A DNA stretch of 27,985 nt from NCBI RefSeq assembly GCF_031432315.1, contig NZ_JAVKGO010000018.1, positions 1-27,985 on the forward strand, written 5' to 3'. Numbering within the stretch: position 1 is the first letter of the stretch; every line of letters begins with the position of its first letter. The position numbers were made by a program, and so were the translations under genes. A model generated the notes under the pieces. That model was not told the DNA's origin, did not search any database, and worked only from the letters and a program-made list of their open reading frames with translations. This DNA comes from Serpentinicella sp031432315 (lineage in GTDB: Bacteria; Bacillota; Clostridia; Peptostreptococcales; Natronincolaceae). This document shows positions 1 to 9,036 of this stretch, in pieces.

Positions 1-94
1 CTGGCTTTTTATTATTTCTAATTCTTGCCAGAAAAGAGTATATTTTTTCACTAAAGCACAGATTACTTTACACTACCTTCCTCTTTTTTAGTTA

Positions 95-1429
95 CTAGTA
101 ATATTTTAAATAATTTTTGATTTCCCAATCGTGAATTTCTTTATTAAAAGCTGCCCATTCTTTCTTTTTTGCATTCAAATAAAGGTGATAGACATGCTCT
201 CCTAAAGCTTCCTTCATAAACTCACTTTTTTCTAGTTCTTCTAAAGCTTCACCTAAAGAGCTTGGGAATGTTTCAATATTATGCTCATCACGTTCCGTTG
301 CATCCATATCATAAGTACAACCATCATAATATGGTGGTGGCTCAATTTGATTTTTGATACCATCAATACCAGCCCATAACACTGCTGCTAAAGCTAAATA
401 ATGGTTTGCAGTTGGGTCCGGGTTTCTAAGTTCTACTCGAGTTGCAGTACCCCTCTTGTTTGGGATACGAATAAGTGGGGTTCTATTTCCAAGTCCCCAA
501 ACTACATCTGTTGGTGCTTCGTAGCCTGGAACAAATCTTTTATATGAATTAACGGAAGCATTGGTTACAGCAGCAAACTCTCTAGCGTATTTCATTAAAC
601 CACCAATAAAGTAGTAAGCCTCTTTGGTTAAACCTTCCTCGTCATCTTCACAGTAAAAGGCATTTTTACCGTCTTTAAATAAAGACATATTTAAATGCAT
701 ACAGTTACCATGGGCATCTTTAAAAGGTTTTGGCATAAAAGTCGCATGTAAACCGTGGTTTTTAGCAACGGTTTTTACCACTAACTTAAAGGTAGAAATA
801 CTATCTGCTGTTGGTAATGCCGGTCCATACTTAAAATCAATTTCATGTTGTCCTGGAGCAGCCTCATGATGAGATGCTTCGATCTCAAAGCCAAGCTCTT
901 CTAAGACAAGACACATATCTCTTCTTGCATCTTCCCCACAGTCTGTAGGTGCTAAATCAAAATATCCAGCTGTATCATGAATTTCCATGGTAGGTTCACC
1001 TTTGTCATCGGTTTCAAATAAGAAAAACTCAACCTCTGGGCCAACGTGAAAATCATAGCCATATTTTTTTAATTCATCTATCGCTCTTTTAAGAACATTT
1101 CGAGGACACCCTAAAAACGGCTCGTCTTCAGTGGTATAAACATCACAGATCATACGTGCTGCTTGCCCATGAACCCCAGTTCTCCAAGGGAAAATTTGAA
1201 ATGTAGAAGGATCTGGTCTCAGATACATATCTGATTCTTCTACTCTAACAAACCCTTTAATAGATGAACCATCAAACATAATTTCATTGTTTAATGCTGC
1301 TTCTAGCTGATTTGCTGTAATAGCCACATTTTTAAGTTTACCGAAAATATCCGTAAACTGTAGGTTGATAAACCTTACATTCTCATCTCTTACTAACCGC
1401 CTGACATCATCACTACCTAAATCACTCAC
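95..1429 (-). CDS. glnA: Glutamine synthetase, type I (alpha subgroup)
   Basis: ATP-dependent ligation of ammonia to glutamate, the main entry of ammonium into cell nitrogen; a cytoplasmic dodecamer in this family. The 444-residue length is typical of Bacillus/Clostridium GSI-alpha. Visible motifs are the N-terminal beta-grasp with FDGSSIKGFVR (52-62), the metal-binding PEVEFFLF (131-138), HHEAAPGQHE (187-196), the ATP region KPFKDAHGNCMHLNMSLF (234-251) and RNPDPTANHYLALAA (335-349). Arg62 and Glu304 (in GYEAP) fall at exactly the positions used for glutamine feedback inhibition in B. subtilis GlnA, so feedback control is probably intact. The start is GTG, with AGGAG ten bases upstream; no ATG is available nearby. 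The gene is apparently monocistronic, and no GlnR/TnrA regulator lies in the window. Identification is very secure. Confidence 0.97.
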   Translation of the reverse strand: MSDLGSDDVRRLVRDENVRFINLQFTDIFGKLKNVAITANQLEAALNNEIMFDGSSIKGFVRVEESDMYLRPDPSTFQIFPWRTGVHGQAARMICDVYTTEDEPFLGCPRNVLKRAIDELKKYGYDFHVGPEVEFFLFETDDKGEPTMEIHDTAGYFDLAPTDCGEDARRDMCLVLEELGFEIEASHHEAAPGQHEIDFKYGPALPTADSISTFKLVVKTVAKNHGLHATFMPKPFKDAHGNCMHLNMSLFKDGKNAFYCEDDEEGLTKEAYYFIGGLMKYAREFAAVTNASVNSYKRFVPGYEAPTDVVWGLGNRTPLIRIPNKRGTATRVELRNPDPTANHYLALAAVLWAGIDGIKNQIEPPPYYDGCTYDMDATERDEHNIETFPSSLGEALEELEKSEFMKEALGEHVYHLYLNAKKKEWAAFNKEIHDWEIKNYLKYY

Positions 1430-1482
1430 TAAAAATCAACTCCTGTATATTTTTTGGATAATTCTTTATCCTAACACAATAA

Positions 1483-1511
1483 ATCATATCATAGGCTATC
1501 TATTACAGCAA
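1483..1511 (-). promoter_or_regulatory. Candidate glnA promoter
   Basis: On the minus strand there is an extended -10, TGATATGAT (hexamer TATGAT at 1483-1488), with a weak -35 TTGCTG (1506-1511) 17 bases upstream, about 55 bases before the GTG. I see no convincing GlnR/TnrA palindrome and no glutamine riboswitch in 1430-1639. Confidence 0.4.
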
Positions 1512-1537
1512 TTTCCATGAGAAAAGATAATTCCTCT

Positions 1538-1580
1538 TAAAAAGGATTAAGGGGGGATTAGGTTAAATTAACTCCCTTAT
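1538..1580 (-). terminator. Probable terminator of the Y-family polymerase gene
   Basis: Downstream of the polymerase stop codon (minus strand), TAAGGGAGTTA pairs imperfectly with TAATCCCCCCTTA around an 8-base loop. It is followed within a few bases by ATCCTTTTT. The stem has an internal mismatch, so this is a moderate call; it would separate the polymerase from glnA. Confidence 0.4.
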
Positions 1581-1639
1581 GATTAAAATAGTAATTATAT
1601 AGCGCCAAATGATACTATTTATAGCAATTCTTTAGTCGA

Positions 1640-2893
1640 TTATAAAAAGCTAGACATCATAGGATAGTCCTCCTCATCTATTACACCACCCATCAAAGGA
1701 CTAATATCTGAATTCAAAAAGCATGAACGAACAACGGATTGACGACCGTACTTTAATCGAATCGTATCAATTGCATGATCTAGTTTCTTCTGTTTTTCTA
1801 ATTGTTGCGGTTCAAAAAGAGACATTTGAAAGAAATCATTAGCACACAAGTGAGAAATTTGAACACCTAGGTGGCGAATAGCTTCTCCTTGCCACATTTC
1901 ATTAAATAATTCTTTGGCACATTCGTATAAGATATTTGTGGCGTCAGTAGGACAGGTCATCTTCATTTGGTGAGAATAGCGTTTAAACTCATTATTTTTA
2001 ATAGAAACGGAGATAACCTGGGCACATTTTTTTGACTCTCTTAAACGAAAAGACACTGTTTCAACTAAAGAGAGTAAAACCATATGAGCAGTTCGTCTAC
2101 TAGTAACATCAAAGGCTGTAGTCGTAGAGTTACCAATCCCCTTTGCTGGTGTCGCTTCAATCTTAACAGGGGAGTTTTCAATGCCATTAGCATATTGCCA
2201 TATGAGTAACCCCTGACTTTTCAACCAGCTTTGTAGATATTTTGGATCCGCTTTAGCTAGTTCTTCAATTGTCGTAATTCCCCTTGATTCAAGTTTACGA
2301 GCAGTAGCCGGTCCAACCATAAAAAGCTCCCTTACAGATAAAGGCCACATTTTTAATGGGATCTCTTCAGGGTAGAGGGTATGTATTTTATCTGGCTTTT
2401 CAAATTCGGAGGCCATTTTTGCAAGAAGTTTATTATGACCGATCCCTATATTCACCGTAAATCCAAGCGCTGATTTGATTTTCTCTTTAAGAATAGAAGC
2501 TAGCTGTAAAGGATTTTCATAGTGAGTCATAACGCTGGTACAATCCATAAAAACTTCATCAATAGAGTAGCGCTGTATTATCGGTGAATAGTTATAAAGC
2601 AGTTCTACCATTGCTTTACTACAGGCCATGTATAACTGGTACCGAGGGGGAACCACAACTAAATTTGGACATTTTTGACGAGCGGAAAACAAAGTCTCTC
2701 CAGTACTAATACGATATTTTTTAGCCGGCATAGACTTAGCTAAAACGATCCCGTGGCGACTTTTTTCATTGCCGCCAATAACTGAGGGAATCTCTCTTAA
2801 ATCAAGAGAATCTCCTTGTTGTATACGATAAGCAGCTTCCCAAGATAAATAAGCTGAATTAACATCAATATGCATAATAATTGGTTTTTTCAT
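1640..2893 (-). CDS. dinB: Y-family DNA polymerase (DinB/Pol IV-like)
   Basis: Error-prone translesion polymerase acting on damaged template. The 417 residues begin MKKPIIMHIDVNSAYLSWEA. Asp10 and the SIDEVFMD block (Asp112-Glu113) are the catalytic acidic residues, and Tyr15 occupies the steric-gate position. QMSLF at 356-360 is a good beta-clamp binding motif. It is followed by the LDHAIDTIRLKYG segment, typical of the Gram-positive UvrX/YqjW-like Y-family branch rather than classical short DinB. The reading frame is open 27 codons further upstream, but the start at 2893 is preferred: GGGAGG lies seven bases before its ATG, and the longer version would translate through the promoter and LexA box. 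The gene stands alone with its own SOS-type promoter. An activity intermediate between Pol IV and UvrX cannot be excluded. Confidence 0.93.
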   Translation of the reverse strand: MKKPIIMHIDVNSAYLSWEAAYRIQQGDSLDLREIPSVIGGNEKSRHGIVLAKSMPAKKYRISTGETLFSARQKCPNLVVVPPRYQLYMACSKAMVELLYNYSPIIQRYSIDEVFMDCTSVMTHYENPLQLASILKEKIKSALGFTVNIGIGHNKLLAKMASEFEKPDKIHTLYPEEIPLKMWPLSVRELFMVGPATARKLESRGITTIEELAKADPKYLQSWLKSQGLLIWQYANGIENSPVKIEATPAKGIGNSTTTAFDVTSRRTAHMVLLSLVETVSFRLRESKKCAQVISVSIKNNEFKRYSHQMKMTCPTDATNILYECAKELFNEMWQGEAIRHLGVQISHLCANDFFQMSLFEPQQLEKQKKLDHAIDTIRLKYGRQSVVRSCFLNSDISPLMGGVIDEEDYPMMSSFL

Positions 2894-2912
2894 AGTTACG
2901 CCTCCCAACATA

Positions 2913-2941
2913 ATTATAAAAGAACATATGTTCGAAGTAAA
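2913..2941 (-). promoter_or_regulatory. SOS promoter of dinB with LexA box
   Basis: Minus-strand -10 TATAAT (2913-2918) and -35 TTTACT (2936-2941) are separated by 17 bases. Between them lies the perfect palindrome GAACATATGTTC (2922-2933), extended to CGAACATATGTTCT. This matches the Gram-positive LexA/DinR box CGAACRNRYGTTYG at all but a flanking base. LexA bound here would block RNA polymerase, so the polymerase should be damage-inducible. The predicted leader is only about 15 bases. Confidence 0.85.
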
Positions 2942-3050
2942 TATATAATTACAAGAAATTTTGTGATAAGACATAGTAAAAAAGGGTAAACAATAAAATA
3001 GGAGAATAAAATAATGACATTAATTTAAATAACAGAGAGGAGTCGTGATT

Positions 3051-4049
3051 ATGTCAGAAGCATTTCGTGCTTTAGTGGTTGATAAGAAAGATGAGGATGT
3101 TTCCGTCGAGATTAAAAATCTAACATTAGATGATTTGCCAGAGGGAGAAGTAACGATAAAGGTTGCTTATTCTAGTGTCAACTACAAAGATGGTTTAGCT
3201 AGTATCCCAAATGGGAATATTGTAAGTTCTTATCCCTTTGTCCCTGGTATTGATTTATCGGGTGTTGTGGTTGATTCTAAAGACGATCAATTCAAAGAAG
3301 GAGACGAGGTCATTGTTACTAGCTACGGTTTAGGTGTATCTCATTATGGTGGTTATAGCGAATATGCAAGAGTTCCAGCTAAATGGGTGGTTCCTCTACC
3401 TGAAGGATTAACTTTAAAAGAAGCAATGGCCTATGGAACAGCAGGTTTTACAGCTGCTTTATCTGTATATCGGTTAGAAAAACAAGGATTAAATCCTGAT
3501 ATGGGGCCAATTTTAGTTTCAGGGGCTACCGGAGGAGTAGGAAGTATTGCGGTATCTATTCTTGCGAAAAAAGCCTATCATGTAATTGCAAGCACAGGAA
3601 AAGCGTCAGAACATAGTTATTTAAAAGAGTTAGGCGCAGCAGAAATTATTTCAAGAGAAGCATTAAGACCAGAAAAGATTCGTCCTCTAAATAAACAAAA
3701 ATGGGCAGGTGCAGTAGATCCAGTAGGAGGAGAAACCTTATCCTATATACTAACAGCAACCCAATATGGTGGTGCAGTTGCCGTAAGTGGTTTAACAGGA
3801 GGCCCCAAAGTACCTACAACAGTGATGCCTTTTATTCTTAGAGGCGTTAGTTTGCTGGGAGTAGATTCTGTTGAATGTCCAATGGAGATAAGAAAACCCC
3901 TTTGGGAACGTATGGCTACAGATTTAAAGCCAGATTTATTATTAAAAGATATTGGTCAAGAAGTAACCTTAGATGAATTGCCAGATGTTTTAGCTAAAAT
4001 ATTAAAAGGGAAAACAAGAGGAAGAACTATAGTAAAAATTCAAGAATAA
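3051..4049 (+). CDS. YhdH/YhfP-family NADPH-dependent oxidoreductase (acrylyl-CoA reductase-like)
   Basis: Zinc-free medium-chain dehydrogenase/reductase of the quinone-oxidoreductase superfamily, 332 residues. It resembles B. subtilis YhfP along its whole length as I recall that sequence: NYKDGLA (44-50), the SGATGGVGS Rossmann loop (157-165) for NADP(H), AVDPVGG and the SLLGVDSV segment that is diagnostic of this subgroup. E. coli YhdH (AcuI) of the same family reduces acrylyl-CoA; the substrate here is not readable from sequence. ATG at 3051 is chosen over an in-frame GTG at 3045 because AGGAG (3038-3042) is eight bases from the ATG but only two from the GTG. The gene is monocistronic, divergent from dinB, and ends at a strong hairpin. 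Confidence 0.9.
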   Translation: MSEAFRALVVDKKDEDVSVEIKNLTLDDLPEGEVTIKVAYSSVNYKDGLASIPNGNIVSSYPFVPGIDLSGVVVDSKDDQFKEGDEVIVTSYGLGVSHYGGYSEYARVPAKWVVPLPEGLTLKEAMAYGTAGFTAALSVYRLEKQGLNPDMGPILVSGATGGVGSIAVSILAKKAYHVIASTGKASEHSYLKELGAAEIISREALRPEKIRPLNKQKWAGAVDPVGGETLSYILTATQYGGAVAVSGLTGGPKVPTTVMPFILRGVSLLGVDSVECPMEIRKPLWERMATDLKPDLLLKDIGQEVTLDELPDVLAKILKGKTRGRTIVKIQE

Positions 4050-4060
4050 TAAATTAAATA

Positions 4061-4106
4061 AAAAATCTAGAATGGGAGGGATTTATCCCTCCCATTCTAG
4101 ATTTTT
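4061..4106. terminator. Bidirectional terminator between yhfP-like gene and ABC operon
   Basis: A perfect 20-bp stem: arm 4061-4080 (AAAAATCTAGAATGGGAGGG), loop ATTTAT and complementary arm 4087-4106. It has A-tract/T-tract ends on both strands. It sits 12 bases after the plus-strand stop and 9 bases after the minus-strand operon end, so it can serve both convergent transcripts. Confidence 0.92.
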
Positions 4107-4114
4107 ATTAATTA

Positions 4115-5065
4115 TTAACGTTTACCAACATCATAAGGTTCTCCGGCAGCTTTAGGTCCTACAGAACTATTAGAAAATAGCACTAAGGCAATAAGGGTTG
4201 CTACATATGGGAATGTATTTAAGAATATGTTAGGAACATCTCTAAGAGACGGTACGATGACAGATATGTTTGAAATCGTCATAGCAATACCAAAGAACAG
4301 AGAGGATCCTAATATACCTATAGGCTTCCATTTTCCAAAGATTAATGCAGCTAATGCCAAGAAGCCTAACCCGTTATAGGTTAGCTGTGAAAATTCCTTA
4401 GAATAGGTCATAATAACAATACCGCCACCTAAACCCGCAAGGAAACCAGAAATAAGCACACCGATATAACGCATCATAGTGACATTAACACCCATAGAGT
4501 CAGCAGAATGAGGATTTTCTCCACAGGCCCTTAATCTAAGACCAAACTTTGTTTTATATAGTAAAAACCAACTAATTAAAATAAACAAAAATACAACATA
4601 AGTAGTTAAGTAAACCCGAGTAAATAATAGTGGTCCAATGATAGGAATGTCACTTAAAACCGGAATGTTTGTCCTAATAAAGGATCTACGAATTTGTATA
4701 TTTGCACTGCCGGTTAACCAACGGGCCATATATATGGTAATTGCCGCAGAAAACATATTAATTGCTGTACCACTAATTACTTGATCCGCCTTCAATGAAA
4801 CACTAGCAAGGGCATGGAAAAAGGATAGTAGCATTCCCGCAAGCGCAGCAACCACTAAAGCAAGCCATATTGTTGCGCCACCGAATGCCCCTTGAGAAGA
4901 TACAGTAAATATAGCAGCAGCAAAGGCGCCAATACCCATTAAACCTTCTAGACCAATGTTAACTACGCCACTTCTTTCGCTATACAGACCACCTAAAGCA
5001 ATAATTAGCAGAGGCGCTGTGTAGGTAAGTGCTAAGGGAATAACGCTTGTCATCATATCCCACAT
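4115..5065 (-). CDS. Nucleoside ABC transporter permease (YufQ/NupQ-like)
   Basis: Integral membrane permease of the BPD_transp_2 (LivH/RbsC-like) type, 316 residues, close to the length of B. subtilis NupQ. It has roughly eight to ten hydrophobic helices, the family loop GLYSERSGVVNIGLEGLMGIGAF near the N-terminus, and GENPHSADSMGVNV, the cytoplasmic coupling (EAA-like) loop contacting the ATPase. The frame is open upstream, but the true start is the ATG at 5065. AAGGAGG lies ten bases before it, and it overlaps the stop codon of the upstream permease gene by one base (TAATG), implying translational coupling. It is last in the operon. Nucleoside specificity is inferred from family and gene order. 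Confidence 0.92.
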   Translation of the reverse strand: MWDMMTSVIPLALTYTAPLLIIALGGLYSERSGVVNIGLEGLMGIGAFAAAIFTVSSQGAFGGATIWLALVVAALAGMLLSFFHALASVSLKADQVISGTAINMFSAAITIYMARWLTGSANIQIRRSFIRTNIPVLSDIPIIGPLLFTRVYLTTYVVFLFILISWFLLYKTKFGLRLRACGENPHSADSMGVNVTMMRYIGVLISGFLAGLGGGIVIMTYSKEFSQLTYNGLGFLALAALIFGKWKPIGILGSSLFFGIAMTISNISVIVPSLRDVPNIFLNTFPYVATLIALVLFSNSSVGPKAAGEPYDVGKR

Positions 5066-6174
5066 TATTGCGCACCTCCTTTTTCTAAATTCTTCTGTGT
5101 CTTTTCTTTTCTTTTTGATAAGTGATTCATCCATCGACGAATCAACATAGTAGCAGCGGAAAAGAAAATAATTACTGCCATAATAACTTGGACTAACTCA
5201 TTTGGAACTCCAGTAGCTGCTTGCATAAATCCTTTACCAGCATTCATAAAACCAAATAAAAATGCGGATAATACAACGCCTAAAGGAGTATTCATGCCTA
5301 AAAGTGCAACTGCAATACCATCAAATCCAAGCATTGGCAATTCACCGATTTTTATATTATTGGTAAAACCTAAATAGAAGGTAGCACCAGCTAGGCCTGC
5401 TAATGCGCCTGAAATCATCATTGAGAAAATAATATTTCGGTCTACATGAATTCCTGCATATTTTGCAGCATCTTTATTTAAACCAACCGCTTTTAATTCA
5501 TAACCAAAAGTCGTTTTTTCTAAAATCCACCAAACTGCTATAGCTGCAGCAATTGCAATAAATAACCCAAGATTAACCGGTGAACCATTAAATAAATCAG
5601 ATAGCCATTCGGTTCTCAAGCTTGCTGTAGATCTAATAGTAGCAGATTCTGTATCAAAAGCGCCTCTAATATATAGAGGTACGAAATAATAAACGGTCCA
5701 TACAGCTATCCAGTTCATCATAATTGTGACAACAACCTCATGAACATTAAACTTAGATTTTAAAATTCCTGGAACCATGCCCCAAAGTGCGCCTAAAATT
5801 AAAGCAGTAACCACAGCTAGAGGTAAATGAATAACTTTTGGTAGCTCAAACAATATACCAACGGCTACAGCACCAAAACCACCCATAAGCATTTGTCCAG
5901 ATGCACCAATGTTAAATAACCCTGTACGCATACCAAAAGCAACAGATAGTCCTGTAAGGATAAGGGGAGTCATATTCAATAAGGTACCACCAAGACGTCT
6001 TACATTACCAAATAACCCGGCACCTTCAAGTAGTCGAGTGTATGCTGCAAAAGAGTTAAATCCGGAAACTAGCATAATCAAAGCTCCTACTGCAAAACCA
6101 AGAATTACAGATAAAAAAGGGATTAATTTGTCTTGTCTACTATTTTTAGCAATAGGGCTTTTCAATTTAGCCAT
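5065..6174 (-). CDS. Nucleoside ABC transporter permease (YufP/NupP-like)
   Basis: Second permease of the heterodimeric membrane channel, 369 residues. It has a long first helix (about 17-38), the family block GMRTGLFNIGASGQMLMGGF (about 81-100) and the cytoplasmic coupling loop ELKAVGLNKDAAKYAGI. B. subtilis NupP is of similar size and occupies the same operon position. The ATG at 6174 follows GGGAGAGG and overlaps the end of the ATPase gene by eight bases, so expression is coupled. It differs from YufQ-type permeases by its longer N-terminal region and by the extra periplasmic segment around residues 160-200. Confidence 0.92.
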   Translation of the reverse strand: MAKLKSPIAKNSRQDKLIPFLSVILGFAVGALIMLVSGFNSFAAYTRLLEGAGLFGNVRRLGGTLLNMTPLILTGLSVAFGMRTGLFNIGASGQMLMGGFGAVAVGILFELPKVIHLPLAVVTALILGALWGMVPGILKSKFNVHEVVVTIMMNWIAVWTVYYFVPLYIRGAFDTESATIRSTASLRTEWLSDLFNGSPVNLGLFIAIAAAIAVWWILEKTTFGYELKAVGLNKDAAKYAGIHVDRNIIFSMMISGALAGLAGATFYLGFTNNIKIGELPMLGFDGIAVALLGMNTPLGVVLSAFLFGFMNAGKGFMQAATGVPNELVQVIMAVIIFFSAATMLIRRWMNHLSKRKEKTQKNLEKGGAQ

Positions 6175-7696
6175 GACGCACCTCTCCCTTCACAGAACCC
6201 GCCATTAAAAGTCCTAATTTATTTTCGTCTGTATTGCTTGTCCTATCAACATCAATAATAGAACCTTCGTAAATAACACCTACTCGATCAGATACGTTTA
6301 AAATCTCGTCAAGCTCAAAAGAAACAAGCAGAACGGCTTTTCCTTTGTCTCTTTCTTCGATTAAGCGTTTATGAATATATTCAATTGCACCAACATCAAG
6401 TCCACGGGTTGGCTGAGAAGCAATAAGTAAGGACGGAGAACGATCAACCTCTCTAGCGATAATTGATTTTTGTTGGTTACCCCCTGACATGCTTCGCACA
6501 GATGTAATGGCACCTTGCCCAGAGCGCACATCAAACTCTTGAATTAAGCGTTCTGTATATGCATTCATTGCTTCTTTATTTAACAATCCTTTGTTAGAAA
6601 ACGGAGATTGATAATAGGATTGAAGGATCATATTTTCCCCTAAAGTATAATCTAAAACTAAACCATGTTTATGACGATCTTCAGGAATATGGCCAATACC
6701 AGATTCTGTTTTTTTTCTTACGCTAAGTTGTGTAATATCATGACCGTTTATTTCAATTTTACCAGAGGTAACAGGACGAAGCCCTGTTATCGCTTCAACT
6801 AATTCTTTTTGACCATTGCCGTCAATGCCAGCAATACTAAAGATTTCTCCTGCTTTAACTTCAAGATTTAAGTTTTTAACAGCAGATAGCTTACGGTTAT
6901 CAAGTACATTAAGGTTAGATATTTTTAGTACAACATCTTGGGCCTTTGATTCATCTTTATAAACCTTAAAATTAACTTCACGACCAACCATTAATCGGGC
7001 CATTTCTTCCTCAGGTGTTTTTCCGACATCAACAGTATCAATGTACTTTCCTTTACGAAGTACGGTACAACGGTCAGCTACAGCTTTAATCTCTTTTAGT
7101 TTATGGGTAATTAAAACAATTGACTTACCTTCGGCTTTTAAACGCTGCATTATATTCATAAGCTCATCAATTTCTTGAGGGGTCAATACCGCTGTAGGTT
7201 CATCAAAAATAAGGATATCCGCATTTCTATAGAGCATTTTTAATATTTCTACCCGTTGTTGCATACCAACGGAAATATCTTTAATTAACGCATCTGGATC
7301 AACACTTAGACCATATTGATCTGAAAGTGCTTTAATACGTTTAGCGGCTTGTTTTGTATCAAGATAAATACCTTTTGTAGGCTCCATTCCAAGTATAATG
7401 TTCTCTGTTACTGTAAATACATCAACTAACTTAAAATGTTGGTGTACCATACCAATACCTAAAGCATTTGCTACATTAGGATTCGTCATTTTTACTTCTT
7501 CACCATCTACTTTAATAACACCCGCTTCAGGTTGATACATACCAAATAGTACAGACATTAATGTTGATTTTCCAGCACCATTTTCACCAAGCAGTGCATG
7601 AATTTCTCCTTTTTTAACCTGCAAAGTTACGTTATCGTTTGCAACAATTCCAGGAAATTCTTTTCGGATATTAAGCATTTCGATTACATATTCCAT
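6167..7696 (-). CDS. Nucleoside ABC transporter, tandem ATP-binding protein (YufO/NupO-like)
   Basis: Energises the transporter from the cytoplasmic side. It has 509 residues with two ABC cassettes in one chain, the RbsA/NupO architecture. Cassette 1 has an intact Walker A GENGAGKST (37-45), a signature-like SVGMQQR and Walker B ILIFDEPTAVLT. Cassette 2 has a degenerate Walker A (GIDGNGQKEL), an intact SGGNQQK signature, and Walker B LLIASQPTRGLD, where the usual catalytic Glu after Asp is replaced. One ATP site is therefore probably degenerate, as is common for this family. The start codon follows AGGGTGAAGCC. It lies 167 bases after the lipoprotein gene, with a stem-loop in the gap. Confidence 0.94.
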   Translation of the reverse strand: MEYVIEMLNIRKEFPGIVANDNVTLQVKKGEIHALLGENGAGKSTLMSVLFGMYQPEAGVIKVDGEEVKMTNPNVANALGIGMVHQHFKLVDVFTVTENIILGMEPTKGIYLDTKQAAKRIKALSDQYGLSVDPDALIKDISVGMQQRVEILKMLYRNADILIFDEPTAVLTPQEIDELMNIMQRLKAEGKSIVLITHKLKEIKAVADRCTVLRKGKYIDTVDVGKTPEEEMARLMVGREVNFKVYKDESKAQDVVLKISNLNVLDNRKLSAVKNLNLEVKAGEIFSIAGIDGNGQKELVEAITGLRPVTSGKIEINGHDITQLSVRKKTESGIGHIPEDRHKHGLVLDYTLGENMILQSYYQSPFSNKGLLNKEAMNAYTERLIQEFDVRSGQGAITSVRSMSGGNQQKSIIAREVDRSPSLLIASQPTRGLDVGAIEYIHKRLIEERDKGKAVLLVSFELDEILNVSDRVGVIYEGSIIDVDRTSNTDENKLGLLMAGSVKGEVRHG

Positions 7697-7819
7697 GGCT
7701 TCACCCTAACCTTATCTAAATTATTAATATATTATAAAACATTAAATAATGTCATTTTACAAGGTTTACTTTTACAGTTAAGTTATAATGCGTCTTTCGT
7801 ATCCGTGCTTATTTTAGAT

Positions 7820-7857
7820 AAAGGACTACCAACACGAATGTGGTAATCCTTTAGTTT
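7820..7857 (-). terminator. Intercistronic stem-loop between bmpA-like and ATPase genes
   Basis: On the minus strand, AAAGGATTACCACA pairs with TGTTGGTAGTCCTTT around a TTCG tetraloop, with one bulge and one G-T pair. It starts about seven bases after the lipoprotein stop codon and has no clean T-run. Such hairpins often act as partial terminators or mRNA 3' stabilisers that raise binding-protein levels over transporter subunits; that role is inferred. Confidence 0.6.
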
Positions 7858-7863
7858 TAAAAC

Positions 7864-8973
7864 TTATTTTAAAAATGCATCTAAATCTTCTTGTGTTGCT
7901 GGAACAACAACTTCACCATTTAAAATGGCTTGTTTAGCTTCTTCGATTCTAGCAAGTGTATCTTCACTTAAGTTTGGATTCTCATCTGGAATACCAACAC
8001 CATTGTCAGCAAGAGATAAACGAATTTCTTCTCCACCTGGGAATGTCCCATTTAGTTTAGCATCAATGTAGTCATATGCTGCAACATCAAGTGCTTTCAT
8101 AGCTGAAGTCAATGTAACAGAACGGTCACTATCTTCTGATAATAATCCTTCTTCGTATTGATCAATGTCAACACCGATTACAAATACGTCTTCTCCACCT
8201 GTAGCTCTTTCAATTGCTTCTGAGAATATACCAACACCAACACCACCAGCAGCATGGAATATGATGTCGATACCTGAATCATACATACCTGATGCAATTT
8301 GTTGACCACCAGAAATATTTACAAAAGAACCTTCGTAAACATATTCTGTAATTTCAGTGTTTGTTCCGAAATGATCATTTGCGTATTGAACACCAGCTTG
8401 GTAACCCCATCCAAATTTTTGTACCGGTGGGATTTCCATTCCTCCGATAAATCCAACTTTTCCAGTTTCAGATGAAAGTGCTGCTGCAATTCCTACTAAG
8501 AATCCAGCTTCTTCTTCATGGAAATACACAGAAACTGTGTTAGGGCCTACTAAAAAGTCAGGACCATCTTCAGATTCCCAATTACCATCGTTTGGCGTAC
8601 CGTCAATTAAAATAAAAGTAGTATCAGGATATTGCTGTTGTGCCTGATAAATGGCAGTTTCAAATTTAAATCCTGGTGTTACGATAATCTCGTAGTTTGT
8701 ATCAACTAAATCAGCAATTGCATTTAGATAATCTGTTTCAGCTTCGTTATCTGGTTGTTGATAAGTAGTTGTAATTGTACCTTTGTCTGACTCATAAGCT
8801 TTGACACCTTCCCAAGTACCTTGGTTAAATGATTTGTCATCAATTGTACCTGAGTCAGTAACCATACCTACCCTAGTTAAATCAGCATCATTGCTAGCAG
8901 TTTGTGTACAACCAGCAAGCATCAATCCAATAAGCATTGCAACAAGTACGAAAGAAATACTTCTTTTACGCAT
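7864..8973 (-). CDS. BMP-family substrate-binding lipoprotein of nucleoside ABC transporter
   Basis: Extracellular, membrane-anchored receptor that hands nucleosides to the permeases; 369 residues. A signal peptide with lipobox MLAGC places the lipidated cysteine at residue 22. The mature domain starts RVGMVTDSGTIDDKSFNQGTW, the hallmark opening of the BmpA/PnrA/Med (PF02608) family. It continues with the LVDTNYEIIVTPGF and HAAGGVGVG segments that line the nucleoside pocket in PnrA-type proteins. The start is well set by AAGGAGGAG seven bases before the ATG. It is first in the operon, ahead of the ATPase and two permeases. The protein is strongly acidic at its C-terminal end. Family is certain; purine nucleosides as ligand are inferred. 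Confidence 0.94.
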   Translation of the reverse strand: MRKRSISFVLVAMLIGLMLAGCTQTASNDADLTRVGMVTDSGTIDDKSFNQGTWEGVKAYESDKGTITTTYQQPDNEAETDYLNAIADLVDTNYEIIVTPGFKFETAIYQAQQQYPDTTFILIDGTPNDGNWESEDGPDFLVGPNTVSVYFHEEEAGFLVGIAAALSSETGKVGFIGGMEIPPVQKFGWGYQAGVQYANDHFGTNTEITEYVYEGSFVNISGGQQIASGMYDSGIDIIFHAAGGVGVGIFSEAIERATGGEDVFVIGVDIDQYEEGLLSEDSDRSVTLTSAMKALDVAAYDYIDAKLNGTFPGGEEIRLSLADNGVGIPDENPNLSEDTLARIEEAKQAILNGEVVVPATQEDLDAFLK

Positions 8974-9007
8974 TAATTTCTCCTCCTTTTAATTATAAAG
9001 TTATAGC

Positions 9008-9036
9008 ATTATACATGGTAAAATATACCCAACAAA
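9008..9036 (-). promoter_or_regulatory. Candidate promoter of the nucleoside transporter operon
   Basis: Perfect minus-strand -10 TATAAT at 9008-9013, about 35 bases before the lipoprotein ATG. The -35 is weak (TTGTTG or TTTGTT, depending on whether the spacer is 16 or 17). No operator is obvious. Confidence 0.4.

Noticed and set aside
1..31. CTGGC...GCCAG inverted repeat as the glnA terminator
   Set aside because: There are only five paired bases around a 21-base loop and no T-run in the proper place, so it is too weak to call.
5909..6208. Plus-strand frame opposite the permease and ATPase genes
   Set aside because: It is antisense to two clear genes, with no ribosome binding site and low-complexity composition. 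The same applies to the other opposite-strand frames over truA, res, hfsB, hfsC and the bmp operon.
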